From positions 1-64,000 of the forward strand of contig CAJTLU010000014.1 of the NCBI GenBank assembly GCA_910577175.1: a stretch of 64,000 bases of DNA, given 5' to 3'. A program made the position numbers and the translations under genes. The stretch comes from an uncultured Lachnospiraceae bacterium (lineage in GTDB: Bacteria; Bacillota; Clostridia; Lachnospirales; Lachnospiraceae). Below the pieces are notes generated by a model. That model made no database searches. It saw only the letters and a program-made list of their open reading frames with translations, and was not told the DNA's origin. This document shows, one piece after another, positions 18,542 through 27,316 of this stretch. Position 1 is the first letter of the stretch. Each line of letters starts with the position of its first letter.

Positions 18542-19935
18542 TCGATTTGTTCCTCCACTAAACTGCGCAGCTCATCCAAAAGTACTTTGGTCTTTTCTGC
18601 ATTCTCCCGTCGCACCATCATTCCGAGGCGGAACACCTTCTTTTCCAATTCTTCCTGCTCTTTGGGTATGTACTGCCCGATAACTCCGGCAAGGCTCTCC
18701 GCCTTCTCCCATGTGCCAAGCTCTGCACAGCGCTCCAGCTTTTCCATAACTCCCAAAAGCTCTTTCTTACTGTCGCCGGCTTCCTGCAAAGACGTCAGGT
18801 TATCTTCTGCAAGCCCCGGATACTCCGATGGTCTCTGCTCTTTCGTCCCATCTTCTGCCGTTTCCAGGCACACGGAAACGGAAAACGTACTTCCTTTTCC
18901 TTCTTCACTGCTCACCCGGACGGAACCGCCCATCATCTCCGCAAGCTCCTTACAGATGGCAAGTCCGAGCCCTGTGCCGCCAAAGCGTCTGGTAATAGAA
19001 CCGTCCGCCTGTGAGAACCTTTGGAAAAGCTTCTCCTGCTCCTCGGGCGGAATACCGATTCCGGTATCAGAGACCGCAAACAAAAGTCCGGTCTGTTTTT
19101 TGTCACACTGCCAGACCGTCGCCTTAAAGCTGATATGCCCTACTGTTGTAAACTTGTATGCATTAGAAAGCAGGTTGTTAAGCAGCTGTCCCAGCCGGAG
19201 CTCATCTCCGATGACCTTTGCCGGAACATCCTGCGAAATGCAGGTAACCAGCTTCAGACCCTTCTCTTCGATGCGTACCGAATGAAATTCCAGCGTTTCC
19301 TTAAGAAAACGATGCAGGTCAAACTCCCGCTTCTCCAATACCAGCTTTTTGGACTCTATTTTGGAATAATCCAATAAATCATTTATAATTTTAGACATAT
19401 TGCTGCAGCAACGCAGAATAATGTTCAGGTTCTCCGCCTGGGCAGGCGAAACCGGCGTCTCCAGAAGATTTTCCGCAAGTCCCTTGATTCCATTAACCGG
19501 AGTGCGCAGCTCATGCGTTATGTCAGCAACAAACGCACTTTTTGCCCTTGCCGTTTCTTCCAGCTCCTCCACTGACTTTTCCCGCAAGGACAAAGTTTTC
19601 AAAAGCTCTGTAATATCCCTTACGCAGCAGGCAAACATTTTTCCCTGCGCTTCTTCCCACGAAACAATCCGGCACAGCGCCGGAAAAGAGGTTTCATCCT
19701 TGCAGTATACTACGGTCTCTGTTTCCTTGTCATTTTCCCCGGAACAGAGCAGGGTTCCTTCCCCGTCACGTCCAAACAGGAGCGGCAGAAGCTTTGCGAT
19801 GTCCGTCCCAGCCATTCCTTCCGGATACCCCGTTCCCCGGGCCGCTGCCTCGTTTGCTTCCATTATATATCCGTTCTTATCACAGATTATCATGTATTCC
19901 CTGCCGGAGTGAAACAAATGCTGATATCGGTCCAA
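18538..19935 (-). CDS. Cytoplasmic PAS-domain hybrid-type sensor histidine kinase
   Basis: 465 residues. A PAS domain (1-110) is followed by the HisKA domain with His141 in [12 protein letters not shown]. The HATPase_c domain (N-box [13 protein letters not shown]1 DTGIGIPP, G2 GGTGLGLAI) and a helical C-terminal tail of about 90 residues follow. No transmembrane segment is present, so it senses a cytoplasmic or redox cue. The start is TTG at 19935 with an AAGGGG site eight bases upstream. It heads the signalling operon, with a sigma-A promoter 47 nt upstream. Confidence 0.9.
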   Translation of the reverse strand: MDRYQHLFHSGREYMIICDKNGYIMEANEAAARGTGYPEGMAGTDIAKLLPLLFGRDGEGTLLCSGENDKETETVVYCKDETSFPALCRIVSWEEAQGKMFACCVRDITELLKTLSLREKSVEELEETARAKSAFVADITHELRTPVNGIKGLAENLLETPVSPAQAENLNIILRCCSNMSKIINDLLDYSKIESKKLVLEKREFDLHRFLKETLEFHSVRIEEKGLKLVTCISQDVPAKVIGDELRLGQLLNNLLSNAYKFTTVGHISFKATVWQCDKKQTGLLFAVSDTGIGIPPEEQEKLFQRFSQADGSITRRFGGTGLGLAICKELAEMMGGSVRVSSEEGKGSTFSVSVCLETAEDGTKEQRPSEYPGLAEDNLTSLQEAGDSKKELLGVMEKLERCAELGTWEKAESLAGVIGQYIPKEQEELEKKVFRLGMMVRRENAEKTKVLLDELRSLVEEQIE

Positions 19936-19982
19936 ACAAGCAGCCCCTTTCCCTTTCGGAATCGTCTACATTGATATATTCC

Positions 19983-20011
19983 ATTTTATTACAAGCAGAC
20001 AGCTTCGTCAA
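19983..20011 (-). promoter_or_regulatory. Sigma-A promoter of the signalling operon
   Basis: TTGACG, a 17-nt spacer and TAAAAT on the reverse strand, upstream of the PAS kinase gene. Confidence 0.75.
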
Positions 20012-20050
20012 TCCCTTTTCCTTGAGTTTCTTTATTTTGAGGGGGCTGCT

Positions 20051-20167
20051 GCCTTATTTTTGCATTTATCCGAGGGACGCGTGTTTAACGGCGCTGGAAT
20101 CGCCTTTTAGTACCGCTTAGGCGCGAGGATGCACCTAAGCGGCTTAGCGGTAGCTGGAGGAAGTCCG
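20051..20167. repeat. Structured intergenic repeat, copy B
   Basis: This is the second copy of the element at 11730-11843, in the same orientation. It has the 12-bp stem CCGCTTAGGCGC/GCACCTAAGCGG around GAGGAT and an outer TACCGC/GCGGTA pairing. The ends match copy A closely while the middle diverges but still folds. It occupies the gap between the SEC-C gene terminator and the promoter of the signalling operon, a 308-nt intergenic stretch fully accounted for by these three elements. No coding potential was seen. Confidence 0.65.
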
Positions 20168-20181
20168 GCGCCCCATATAAA

Positions 20182-20220
20182 AGGCATCCGCCCCGGCTAT
20201 GGCAGCCAGAACAGATGCCT
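20182..20220 (-). terminator. Terminator downstream of SEC-C gene
   Basis: AGGCATC and GATGCCT pair around an inner GGCT/AGCC hairpin. T-runs follow on both strands, so it may act bidirectionally. It lies 24 nt after the SEC-C gene stop. Confidence 0.75.
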
Positions 20221-20243
20221 TTTTCTTTCTCCTGACTTAAGAA

Positions 20244-20750
20244 CTATGCGTTTATTCCGCAGCATTTCTTATACTTCTTACCGGAACCGCACGGACAAGG
20301 GTCATTCCTTCCGACTTTCTTTTCCTTCACCACGGTACCTGACTTCTTCTGCTCCAGATAAAGCTCTTTTCTGCGCTTCTCCGTCAGAAGGCTGTCCCAC
20401 TGCGGAAGGTTATAGAGCCATTCGGCGCCGGCGCCTACCATATTATAATAGAGCTTTTCCTTATCAAAATCCAGACTTACCTCGGTATCCTCTGTCATCT
20501 CCTCAATCGGATTCGGGGTTATCAGACTTTCATTGATACCGTCTAAAAAGCCTGTTATCATCTGAATTGTTGTATCATATTTTGCAGCAAGCTGCGTCAG
20601 CGTCCCGCTCTCTACTACATCCGGGTTAGAAAGCAGCTGTTCATAGATTCCCTTTTCAATGACAAAGTAACGGTCCCAAAATGCCTTTCCCTCTTTTGAA
20701 TTGATGTCAAGCGAGTACGCGCTCTCGCGCCATTCCTGTAATAAACCCAT
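20244..20750 (-). CDS. SEC-C metal-binding motif protein
   Basis: 168 residues from ATG 20750. The body is helical and acidic. The C-terminus [20 protein letters not shown] is a canonical SEC-C zinc-binding motif, as found at the end of SecA and in many stand-alone proteins. The motif binds zinc and mediates protein or ribosome contacts; the role of this family member is unknown. It is not adjacent to secA and appears monocistronic, closed by the terminator at 20182. Confidence 0.85.
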   Translation of the reverse strand: MGLLQEWRESAYSLDINSKEGKAFWDRYFVIEKGIYEQLLSNPDVVESGTLTQLAAKYDTTIQMITGFLDGINESLITPNPIEEMTEDTEVSLDFDKEKLYYNMVGAGAEWLYNLPQWDSLLTEKRRKELYLEQKKSGTVVKEKKVGRNDPCPCGSGKKYKKCCGINA

Positions 20751-20952
20751 AACCTCGTTCCTTTCAAAAAAAATAAATTCTTTTGTATAAACCAAAAAAT
20801 ACCGGTCATACTATTCTCAGGTACATCATTCCGATTCAAAAACGGAATCCTGTACAGTCCGGTAACAGAACCGGAGCGCTTCTTTTCTGATTCCCCCTCA
20901 GAAGAGAACGTTTACAAAAGAAAGCAAAAACTTATCCTCCCCTTTTATATCG

Positions 20953-20989
20953 AACAAAGACTGTTATTCGCAGAATAACGGTCTTTGTT
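20953..20989. terminator. Bidirectional-looking terminator after suf genes
   Basis: AACAAAGAC and GTCTTTGTT pair with a further TTATTC/GAATAA stem around GCA. A T-rich run follows on the forward strand. It lies about 140 nt beyond the sufB-like stop. The rest of the 20751-21126 gap (376 nt) shows a weak imperfect hairpin near 20820 and no gene. Confidence 0.65.
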
Positions 20990-21126
20990 TATTTTACCCA
21001 TGAACCGCGGATTTGTCAAGTGCCGGCGCCTTACGTTTCCGCATTTTATATGTCTTTTTGTCCCGGAAGCTGTGCCGTATCGTAAGTCTGCATACGCAAA
21101 CGCTCCGCCGGACTTCCGCTTTAGGT

Positions 21127-22044
21127 CTACTTCAAAAATCCGTTTATAATCTGCGCCTCTGCTTCTTCCTCCGTGAGTCCCAGCGTCATCAGCTTTATAA
21201 TCTGTTCGCCCGCAATTTTTCCGATGGCTGCCTCATGGATTAAGCTTGCCTCCAGATGGTTTGCCGTAATCTCCGGAATTGCGCTTACACTTGCAGAATC
21301 CATAATAATCGCATCGCACTCCGTGTGCCCCGTGCAGGCATTGTTTCCGTTAATTTTCGATAAAAATACCTGATGGGACGAATCCTTTGCGACGGAACGC
21401 GATACCACGTCCGCAGAAGCTCCCTTGCCGTTTAAGTCTACCGTAAACTCAGTCTCTGCGGTCTGTTTCCCGTGCGTCATCAGTTTTTCCTTAATGACAA
21501 GCGTCGCATCTTCTCCAAGTACCGCCTTTGTCACACGCTTTGTGGAATCTACACCCTTAATCTGTACCGTATCCATTTCCATATAAGCGCCTTCGTCCAG
21601 CGTGATTTCCGTAGTCGGGTTCATCACACGCTCTCCTGTGCCTTCCCCGCTGCCATAATGCTTTTCTACATATTTTATCCTTGCATTCTTCTTCAGGAAG
21701 AAACGATGGACGCCCGAATGCTCCGACGCCGCATCACCGCCGTTATGAATGCCGCAGCCTGCAACAATCGTCACATCACAGTCCTCTCCAATATAAAAAT
21801 CATTGTACACGCATTCCTTTAACCCGGACTGGCTCAACAGAACCGGAATGTGCACGCTTTCATTTTTAGTTCCCGGCTGAATGATAATATCAATCCCGGA
21901 TACGTCCGTCTTTGGCACGATATCAATATTCGCAGTCGTATTCCTGCCGCCCGCCTCTCCGTTAATCCGCAGATTATAAGCGCCGGCAGGTACCTCGTGA
22001 AGCCCTGCGACCTGTTCCAATAACGTTTTTTGTATCTCATCCAT
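21127..22044 (-). CDS. sufB: SufB/SufD-family Fe-S cluster scaffold protein (short form)
   Basis: 305 residues from ATG 22044 (GGAGAA site, 23 nt after the sufC stop). The right-handed beta-helix core of SufB/SufD is visible (VTIVAGCGIHNGG, RVMNPTTEITLDEGAYME, GKGASADVVSRSVAKDSSHQVF) with the C-terminal helices EASLIHEAAIGKIAGEQIIKLMTLGL. It is much shorter than SufB of the six-gene SUF system and lacks its N-terminal region. A Cys (NACTGHTECDAI) and Glu/His residues suited for cluster binding are present. With sufC upstream it forms a two-gene SUF-like minimal system. Confidence 0.88.
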   Translation of the reverse strand: MDEIQKTLLEQVAGLHEVPAGAYNLRINGEAGGRNTTANIDIVPKTDVSGIDIIIQPGTKNESVHIPVLLSQSGLKECVYNDFYIGEDCDVTIVAGCGIHNGGDAASEHSGVHRFFLKKNARIKYVEKHYGSGEGTGERVMNPTTEITLDEGAYMEMDTVQIKGVDSTKRVTKAVLGEDATLVIKEKLMTHGKQTAETEFTVDLNGKGASADVVSRSVAKDSSHQVFLSKINGNNACTGHTECDAIIMDSASVSAIPEITANHLEASLIHEAAIGKIAGEQIIKLMTLGLTEEEAEAQIINGFLK

Positions 22045-22067
22045 AGTCTGATTCTCCTGCCTTTCTC

Positions 22068-22781
22068 TTATTTCTGCTTCGGACATGTCCCGACCGTATT
22101 TAAAAGCTCCGGAAGGATTTCCTCCCTGGTACCGGTACGGCTCAGCTCACCGCCTGCAATCACAATAATTTTGTCCGCAATATTTAAAATCCGTTCCTGA
22201 TGGGAAATAATCAAAATTGAACCCTGTATTTTATTATACATCTCCTCAAATACATGAATCAGATTCTGAAAGCTCCACAAATCGATGCCAGCCTCCGGCT
22301 CGTCAAAAATGGACAGGGCGGTTCCCCTTGCCATAACCGTCGCAATCTCAATCCGCTTTAACTCTCCGCCGGATAAGCTTGCATTCACTTCACGGTTTAC
22401 ATAATCCCTGGCACAGAGACCGACCTCGGAAAGATAATCGCAGACCTCCGCCGTACTCAGCTTTTTCCCTGCCGCAAGCGCAATCAGATCCTTTACCGTA
22501 ATTCCCTTAAACCGCACCGGCTGCTGGAAGGCAAAGCTGATGCCGCGCTTTGCACGTTCGGTAATGGAAAGATCCGTAATATCCTCCCCATCCAAAAAAA
22601 TCCGGCCCTCCGTCGGCACGATAATCCCGGCTAACACCTTTGCCAATGTCGACTTCCCTCCGCCGTTTGGTCCGGTAACAGCCACAAAACGCTCCTTAAT
22701 TGTCAAACTGATATTTTTTAAAATTTCTTTCCCTGCGCTATCCTGCTCGACGCGGTAAGAAACATTTCTTAACTCAAGCAT
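22068..22781 (-). CDS. sufC: SufC-type ABC ATPase
   Basis: 237 residues from ATG 22781 with an AAAGGA site. Walker A GPNGGGKST, signature LSGGELKRIEI and Walker B with D-loop FDEPEAGIDLW are those of SufC. SufC is the soluble ATPase that drives conformational change of SufB/SufD during Fe-S cluster assembly; it is not a membrane transporter. There are no sufS, sufU or other suf genes nearby. Confidence 0.92.
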   Translation of the reverse strand: MLELRNVSYRVEQDSAGKEILKNISLTIKERFVAVTGPNGGGKSTLAKVLAGIIVPTEGRIFLDGEDITDLSITERAKRGISFAFQQPVRFKGITVKDLIALAAGKKLSTAEVCDYLSEVGLCARDYVNREVNASLSGGELKRIEIATVMARGTALSIFDEPEAGIDLWSFQNLIHVFEEMYNKIQGSILIISHQERILNIADKIIVIAGGELSRTGTREEILPELLNTVGTCPKQK

Positions 22782-22836
22782 AGTAAAATATCCTTTCTCT
22801 TTCTGTTCTCTCTGCTTCCTCTCCCACACAATCTAT

Positions 22837-22865
22837 AGTATATCCGCAGAACCCGGTTTTGTAAA
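22837..22865 (-). promoter_or_regulatory. Sigma-A promoter of sufCB
   Basis: TTTACA, a 17-nt spacer and TATACT on the reverse strand, 55 nt upstream of the sufC start. Confidence 0.75.
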
Positions 22866-22886
22866 GAGGTTCCACGGAAATTTAAC

Positions 22887-22938
22887 ATCCGCCATACCGG
22901 CCGCACTTTACAAAGTGCGGCTCCGGGATATGGCGGAT
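22887..22938. repeat. Long hairpin between divergent suf and yigZ promoters
   Basis: ATCCGCCATA pairs with TATGGCGGAT, and CCGCACTTT with AGTGCGG, forming a 52-nt hairpin with no T-run. A related half-copy lies at 38778-38813 (shared ATATGGC.GATTC and CTCCGG). It separates the two divergent promoters. It may be an operator, a transcription insulator or a degenerate repeat. Confidence 0.5.
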
Positions 22939-22970
22939 TCATTACAAATTTATTAAATCTCCTGATTTTC

Positions 22971-22999
22971 TTGCAGTATCCCCGGCTTTTTGATATACT
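22971..22999 (+). promoter_or_regulatory. Sigma-A promoter of yigZ
   Basis: TTGCAG, a 17-nt spacer and TATACT, 50 nt upstream of the yigZ start. Confidence 0.7.
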
Positions 23000-23048
23000 G
23001 TTTTTGGCAATACCTGGCTTATGATTCCATACAGAAAGGGGATGCATC

Positions 23049-23705
23049 ATGCCGGATTCTTATCAGATTGTTTATCACGGCGGTACAGGAGAAATCACGG
23101 AAAAAAAGTCCCGCTTTATTGCCACGGTTATTCCGATTGCTACCGAAGAGGAGGCTCTTTCCTTTATTGAGCAGATGAAAAAACAGTATTGGGACGCTTC
23201 CCATAACTGCTCTGCCTATACCTTAGGAAGCCGCCATGAAACCGCACGCTGCAGTGACGACGGCGAGCCGCACGGCACCGCGGGCAGACCTATGCTGGAG
23301 GTTTTACTGGCAGAAGATATTCACAATGTATGCGTTGTCGTGACCCGGTACTTCGGCGGAACGCTCCTTGGCACCGGCGGTCTGGTGCGTGCCTATCAGG
23401 CGGCTGTAAAGGCAGGACTTTCGGCAAGCACGGTTGTAACCAGACGCTACGGCATTCCTGTTACCGTTGTTACTGATTATAATAGTATTGGAAAATTACA
23501 GTATATTACCGCACAGATGGAGTTGTTTACACAGGACATCGTTTATACGGATATCGTGACCGCCACGGTGCTGACTACTGAAGAAACCAGACAGGCCTTT
23601 GAAAAAAAGATTACCGAGGCAACCTCAGGCAAAGCGGTCATTACCGAGCAGGATGCCGTCTGGTTCTGCGAAACCGGCGGAGAACTCATCTTCCTTTCCG
23701 TATAA
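23049..23705 (+). CDS. yigZ: YigZ/IMPACT-family protein
   Basis: 218 residues, full length, with an AAAGGGG site. The IMPACT N-terminal domain (EKKSRFIATV, SHNCSAYTLG, CSDDGEPHGTAGRPML, VVVTRYFGGTLLGTGGLVRAY) is intact, followed by the YigZ C-terminal domain. The family is related to eukaryotic IMPACT and may act in translation or stress control; the bacterial function is not settled. The gene is 56 nt ahead of the penicillin-binding protein and may be co-transcribed with it. Confidence 0.92.
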   Translation: MPDSYQIVYHGGTGEITEKKSRFIATVIPIATEEEALSFIEQMKKQYWDASHNCSAYTLGSRHETARCSDDGEPHGTAGRPMLEVLLAEDIHNVCVVVTRYFGGTLLGTGGLVRAYQAAVKAGLSASTVVTRRYGIPVTVVTDYNSIGKLQYITAQMELFTQDIVYTDIVTATVLTTEETRQAFEKKITEATSGKAVITEQDAVWFCETGGELIFLSV

Positions 23706-23761
23706 CTTTTCCGATTGCGGATATGCTTTTTATACAGGTTCTTTCAGAGAGAGGGATTACA

Positions 23762-26671
23762 ATGAATTTTAGTAAACACGAAACAAACCAGAAAATTCAC
23801 GCCTTGAAGTCAAGCTCTAAACGGCTTTCAACAAAATTGAACGTCAATATATTCCGTCTTTTTCTTATCGGAATTGTCTTTTTGGCAGTAATCGGCATTT
23901 CCGCCGTTACCGGCATTGTCAGCGGTCTTTCCGCAACCGTGCCGAGCATCGACTTAATCAACGTCGTACCGACAGGCTATGCCTCCAACACCTACTACCG
24001 GGACGGATCCCATGCCGAAACCCTGGCAGGCGTCGAGGCAAACCGCGACTACGTTTCCATCGCCGAACTTCCTGAGCATATCAAATATGCGTTTGTTGCC
24101 ATGGAGGACGAACGCTTTTATGAACATAACGGAATCGATATGCGCGGTATTATGCGTGCCTTGGTTTCCAACCTGAAAACCGGCTCTCTGGATTACGGCG
24201 CCAGTACAATTACGCAGCAGCTTTTGAAAAACCAGGTTTTTGAGGGCGGTAACGAAGCGAATCCTTTTGTAAAGCTGTCCCGGAAAATACAGGAGCAGTT
24301 TCTTGCCGTCGAGTTAGAAAATAAACTCTCCAAGGATACGATTCTGGAGTACTACATGAATACCGTAAACTACGGAAACACCGCCTACGGCATCCAGACA
24401 GCGGCACAGATTTATTTTAATAAAGATGCGAAGGATTTGACCTTGTCAGAAGTAACTGTACTGGCAGCGATTCCGTGGTCCCCGACCTACCAGAATCCGA
24501 TTAACTATCCGGAAGACAATAAAAAGCGCCGTAATGACTGTCTGGAGCTGATGCTTGACAATCATTTCTGTACGCAGGAGGAATACGATACGGCTATGGC
24601 AGACGACCCTTACAGCCGTATCCAGTTAGTGGCGGAAAAAAAGAACGAGACTGCTTCCTACTACAGCTACTTTACCGATGCTGTCATTGATTCCGTCATT
24701 AAGGATTTGGTAGACCGGAAGGGCTATACCCAGGCGCAGGCAACCTCAATGGTCTATACAAGCGGCCTGAGCATTTATACCACACAGGACCGCACGATAC
24801 AGGATATCTGTGACGACGTTTATACAGACGAATCCCTGTTCCCTAAATTCGGAAGAGGCTCCTCTGAGGGTTCCCTTTATGAATTAAGCTATGCCCTCTC
24901 CGTACAGAAGCCGGACGGCAGCGCCATCCATTATCAGCTTTCAGACCTGATTTCTTATTTTGACAGCTTTAAAAATGACCGCTCTGTCATCGTACAGATT
25001 AACCAGGGCATGTACCAGCTCCTCTGTGTCAGTGACGAGTCCATGGCAGCATATTTAGATGAATTCCGTGCAGCGCACGTCAATACGGTAGAGGGAAACC
25101 CGGAGGCCAGCGATATGATTCTGGGCGAACGTCGCACCTTTACCCCGCAACCGCAGTCTTCTTTTTGCCTGATGAACCACAATACCGGCGAAGTGCTTGC
25201 TTTGGTCGGCGGCAGGGGAGAAAAAACAGGCAGCCGTACCTTAAACCGGGCAACGGCGACGACGCGCGCCGTCGGTTCTACCTTTAAGGTACTTGCCTCT
25301 TTCCTTCCGGCACTCGACAGCTCCGGAATGACGCTTGCCACTCCGATTGACGACCGGCCTTATTACTACCCGAATACCCAGAAGGAAGTCATTAACTGGT
25401 GGGCAAAAGGAAACCGGAACCATTTTAACGGACCGTTCTACGGTCTGAACCCGATACGTCGTGCGATTTCCTACTCCATGAACATTATCGCAGTGCGGAC
25501 GCTGGAACTGGTTTCCCCTCAGATATCCTTCAACTATCTGAAAAAACTCGGCTTCAGTACCCTGATTGATTCGCGTTACGATGAAACAACCGGAAAAACT
25601 TACTCTGACATTAACCTTTCCCTGGCGCTGGGCGGTTTAACCGATGGTGTTACGAACTTAGAGCTTACTTCTGCCTATGCAACCATTGCAAACGGCGGGG
25701 TTTACAATAAACCTTACCTGTATACCAAGGTACTGGACCATGACGGACGTGTGCTTCTATCAAATGAACCTGACTCCACACAGGTAATCAAAACCTCTAC
25801 GGCCTACCTCCTGACAAGCGCAATGGTAGATACCGTTACCGGCGGTACAGGCAACAGCACAGGCAGCCGCCTCCGCTTCCGTGAGTACAAAATGCCGGTA
25901 GCCGGGAAGACCGGTACAGCTTCCAATAACAATGACCTTTGGTTCTGCGGCTATACTCCGTACTATACCGCTTCTGTCTGGTCGGGGTTTGACAACAACT
26001 TTTCGCAGATTAACCAGAGCTACCAGCAGGATATCTGGCGTAATATCATGGAACGGGTTCATGCTTCTCTGGAGCTTCCATATAAGGAATTCACTATACC
26101 GGATTCGATTGTTACTGCAAGAGTCTGCACCAAATCCGGGAAGCTTGCCGTTGACGGCATCTGCGACTCCGCGGAGGGCGGCTCTACCGTCCGCAACGAA
26201 TATTTTGCGAAAGGAACCGTACCGCTTGAAAAATGCGATGTCCACATCAAGGCTTCCATTTGCTCCGAAAGCAAAAAGCTTGCCGCCGCAGGCTGCCCTG
26301 CGGAGCTTGTAACCGAAAAGGTGCTGCTTTTAAAGAATGAACCGGAGCTTTTGGACTGGAAAGGAAACGTAATCAGCTATACGACTTCTGATACGCCGAA
26401 CCTCCTGCCAACCGGAGAAAACGCGCTTTGTACAATTCACAACGATGTAACTCCGACACCGGACCCGACAAATCCGGACCTTACCCCGACACCGTCCGTG
26501 CCGGGCGAAACCGGCACGCCTTCTCCGTTTCTGACGCCAACACCGACGCCTCCTTTGACGCCGACACCAACGCCAGAGCCTGTAATCGGGGGGGAACCGG
26601 AAGGCGGACAGCCTTCTTTGACGCTATCCCCTTCCCCGACGCCGACCACGGCTCCCGTTACTTTCTATTAG
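23762..26671 (+). CDS. Bifunctional class A penicillin-binding protein (PBP1A-like)
   Basis: 969 residues from ATG 23762 (GAGGGA site). A basic cytoplasmic tail and a transmembrane helix (about 31-53) lead to the GT51 glycosyltransferase domain with the EDERFYEHNG motif (about 115-124). The transpeptidase domain has STFK near residue 504, SYSMN as the SxN motif and GKTGTA near 716. The C-terminus is a roughly 80-residue Thr/Pro-rich extracellular tail (repeats of TPTP). It polymerises and cross-links peptidoglycan at the outer membrane face. The tail may span the wall. It is followed by luxS after 18 nt. Confidence 0.95.
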   Translation: MNFSKHETNQKIHALKSSSKRLSTKLNVNIFRLFLIGIVFLAVIGISAVTGIVSGLSATVPSIDLINVVPTGYASNTYYRDGSHAETLAGVEANRDYVSIAELPEHIKYAFVAMEDERFYEHNGIDMRGIMRALVSNLKTGSLDYGASTITQQLLKNQVFEGGNEANPFVKLSRKIQEQFLAVELENKLSKDTILEYYMNTVNYGNTAYGIQTAAQIYFNKDAKDLTLSEVTVLAAIPWSPTYQNPINYPEDNKKRRNDCLELMLDNHFCTQEEYDTAMADDPYSRIQLVAEKKNETASYYSYFTDAVIDSVIKDLVDRKGYTQAQATSMVYTSGLSIYTTQDRTIQDICDDVYTDESLFPKFGRGSSEGSLYELSYALSVQKPDGSAIHYQLSDLISYFDSFKNDRSVIVQINQGMYQLLCVSDESMAAYLDEFRAAHVNTVEGNPEASDMILGERRTFTPQPQSSFCLMNHNTGEVLALVGGRGEKTGSRTLNRATATTRAVGSTFKVLASFLPALDSSGMTLATPIDDRPYYYPNTQKEVINWWAKGNRNHFNGPFYGLNPIRRAISYSMNIIAVRTLELVSPQISFNYLKKLGFSTLIDSRYDETTGKTYSDINLSLALGGLTDGVTNLELTSAYATIANGGVYNKPYLYTKVLDHDGRVLLSNEPDSTQVIKTSTAYLLTSAMVDTVTGGTGNSTGSRLRFREYKMPVAGKTGTASNNNDLWFCGYTPYYTASVWSGFDNNFSQINQSYQQDIWRNIMERVHASLELPYKEFTIPDSIVTARVCTKSGKLAVDGICDSAEGGSTVRNEYFAKGTVPLEKCDVHIKASICSESKKLAAAGCPAELVTEKVLLLKNEPELLDWKGNVISYTTSDTPNLLPTGENALCTIHNDVTPTPDPTNPDLTPTPSVPGETGTPSPFLTPTPTPPLTPTPTPEPVIGGEPEGGQPSLTLSPSPTPTTAPVTFY

Positions 26672-26689
26672 CCCGAAAGGAGAATACCA

Positions 26690-27169
26690 ATGAAACCAAT
26701 TGCCAGCTTTACCATTAACCACCTGACCCTGCTGCCGGGCGTCTATGTCTCCCGCAAGGATACGGTCGGGGATACGGTTGTGACTACCTTTGATATCCGC
26801 ATTACCCGCCCGAATACAGAGCCGGTTATGAATACCGCAGAGGTACACACCATCGAACACCTTGCCGCTACGTTTTTGCGAAACCACGCAGAGTTCGGCT
26901 CCCGCATCGTTTACTTCGGACCGATGGGCTGCCGGACCGGCTTTTACCTCCTGCTCGCCGGAGATTACGAATCCGCCGACATCCTTCCGCTATTGCGGGA
27001 ACTGTTTGCCTTTATCCGAGATTATCAGGGAGAAGTTCCGGGGGCATCTGCCGTTGCTTGTGGAAATTATCTTGACATGAACCTTCCGATGGCAAACTAT
27101 TACGGCGGCCGCTTCTTACGGGAAGTGTTGGACGGAATTACAGAGGAACGGATGAAGTATCCGGAATAG
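26690..27169 (+). CDS. luxS: S-ribosylhomocysteine lyase LuxS
   Basis: 159 residues. The zinc site is HTIEH (His53, His57) with Cys124 in ACGNY, and the catalytic Cys is Cys81 in PMGCRTG. LuxS splits S-ribosylhomocysteine into homocysteine and the autoinducer-2 precursor DPD in the activated methyl cycle. It has an AAAGGAGA site and follows the penicillin-binding protein closely, with a strong terminator after it. No pfs/mtnN or other methyl-cycle gene is adjacent. Confidence 0.97.
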   Translation: MKPIASFTINHLTLLPGVYVSRKDTVGDTVVTTFDIRITRPNTEPVMNTAEVHTIEHLAATFLRNHAEFGSRIVYFGPMGCRTGFYLLLAGDYESADILPLLRELFAFIRDYQGEVPGASAVACGNYLDMNLPMANYYGGRFLREVLDGITEERMKYPE

Positions 27170-27226
27170 CCTCTTTACGTTGTGCGCCGGCGCAGCATTG
27201 CTTTTCCTGTAAAGTAAAATAACTGC

Positions 27227-27267
27227 AATTCGTGCACCTGCAGATGCAATTGGTGCACGAATTTTTT
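27227..27267 (+). terminator. Terminator of yigZ-pbp-luxS unit
   Basis: AATTCGTGCACC and GGTGCACGAATT form a perfect 12-bp stem followed by TTTTTT. Confidence 0.9.
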
Positions 27268-27316
27268 ATTACGTCATTTTCTTTAGTAGAATACAAGCAA
27301 AAGGAGGTTGATGAAT

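Noticed and set aside
21104..21122. CCGCCGGACTTCCGCTTTAGG, similar to one end of the structured repeat
   Set aside because: Only about 12 bases match and no stem is preserved; likely chance.
26437..26649. Reverse-strand Val/Gly-rich frame inside the penicillin-binding protein gene
   Set aside because: It is the antisense of the TPTP tail; low-complexity shadow.
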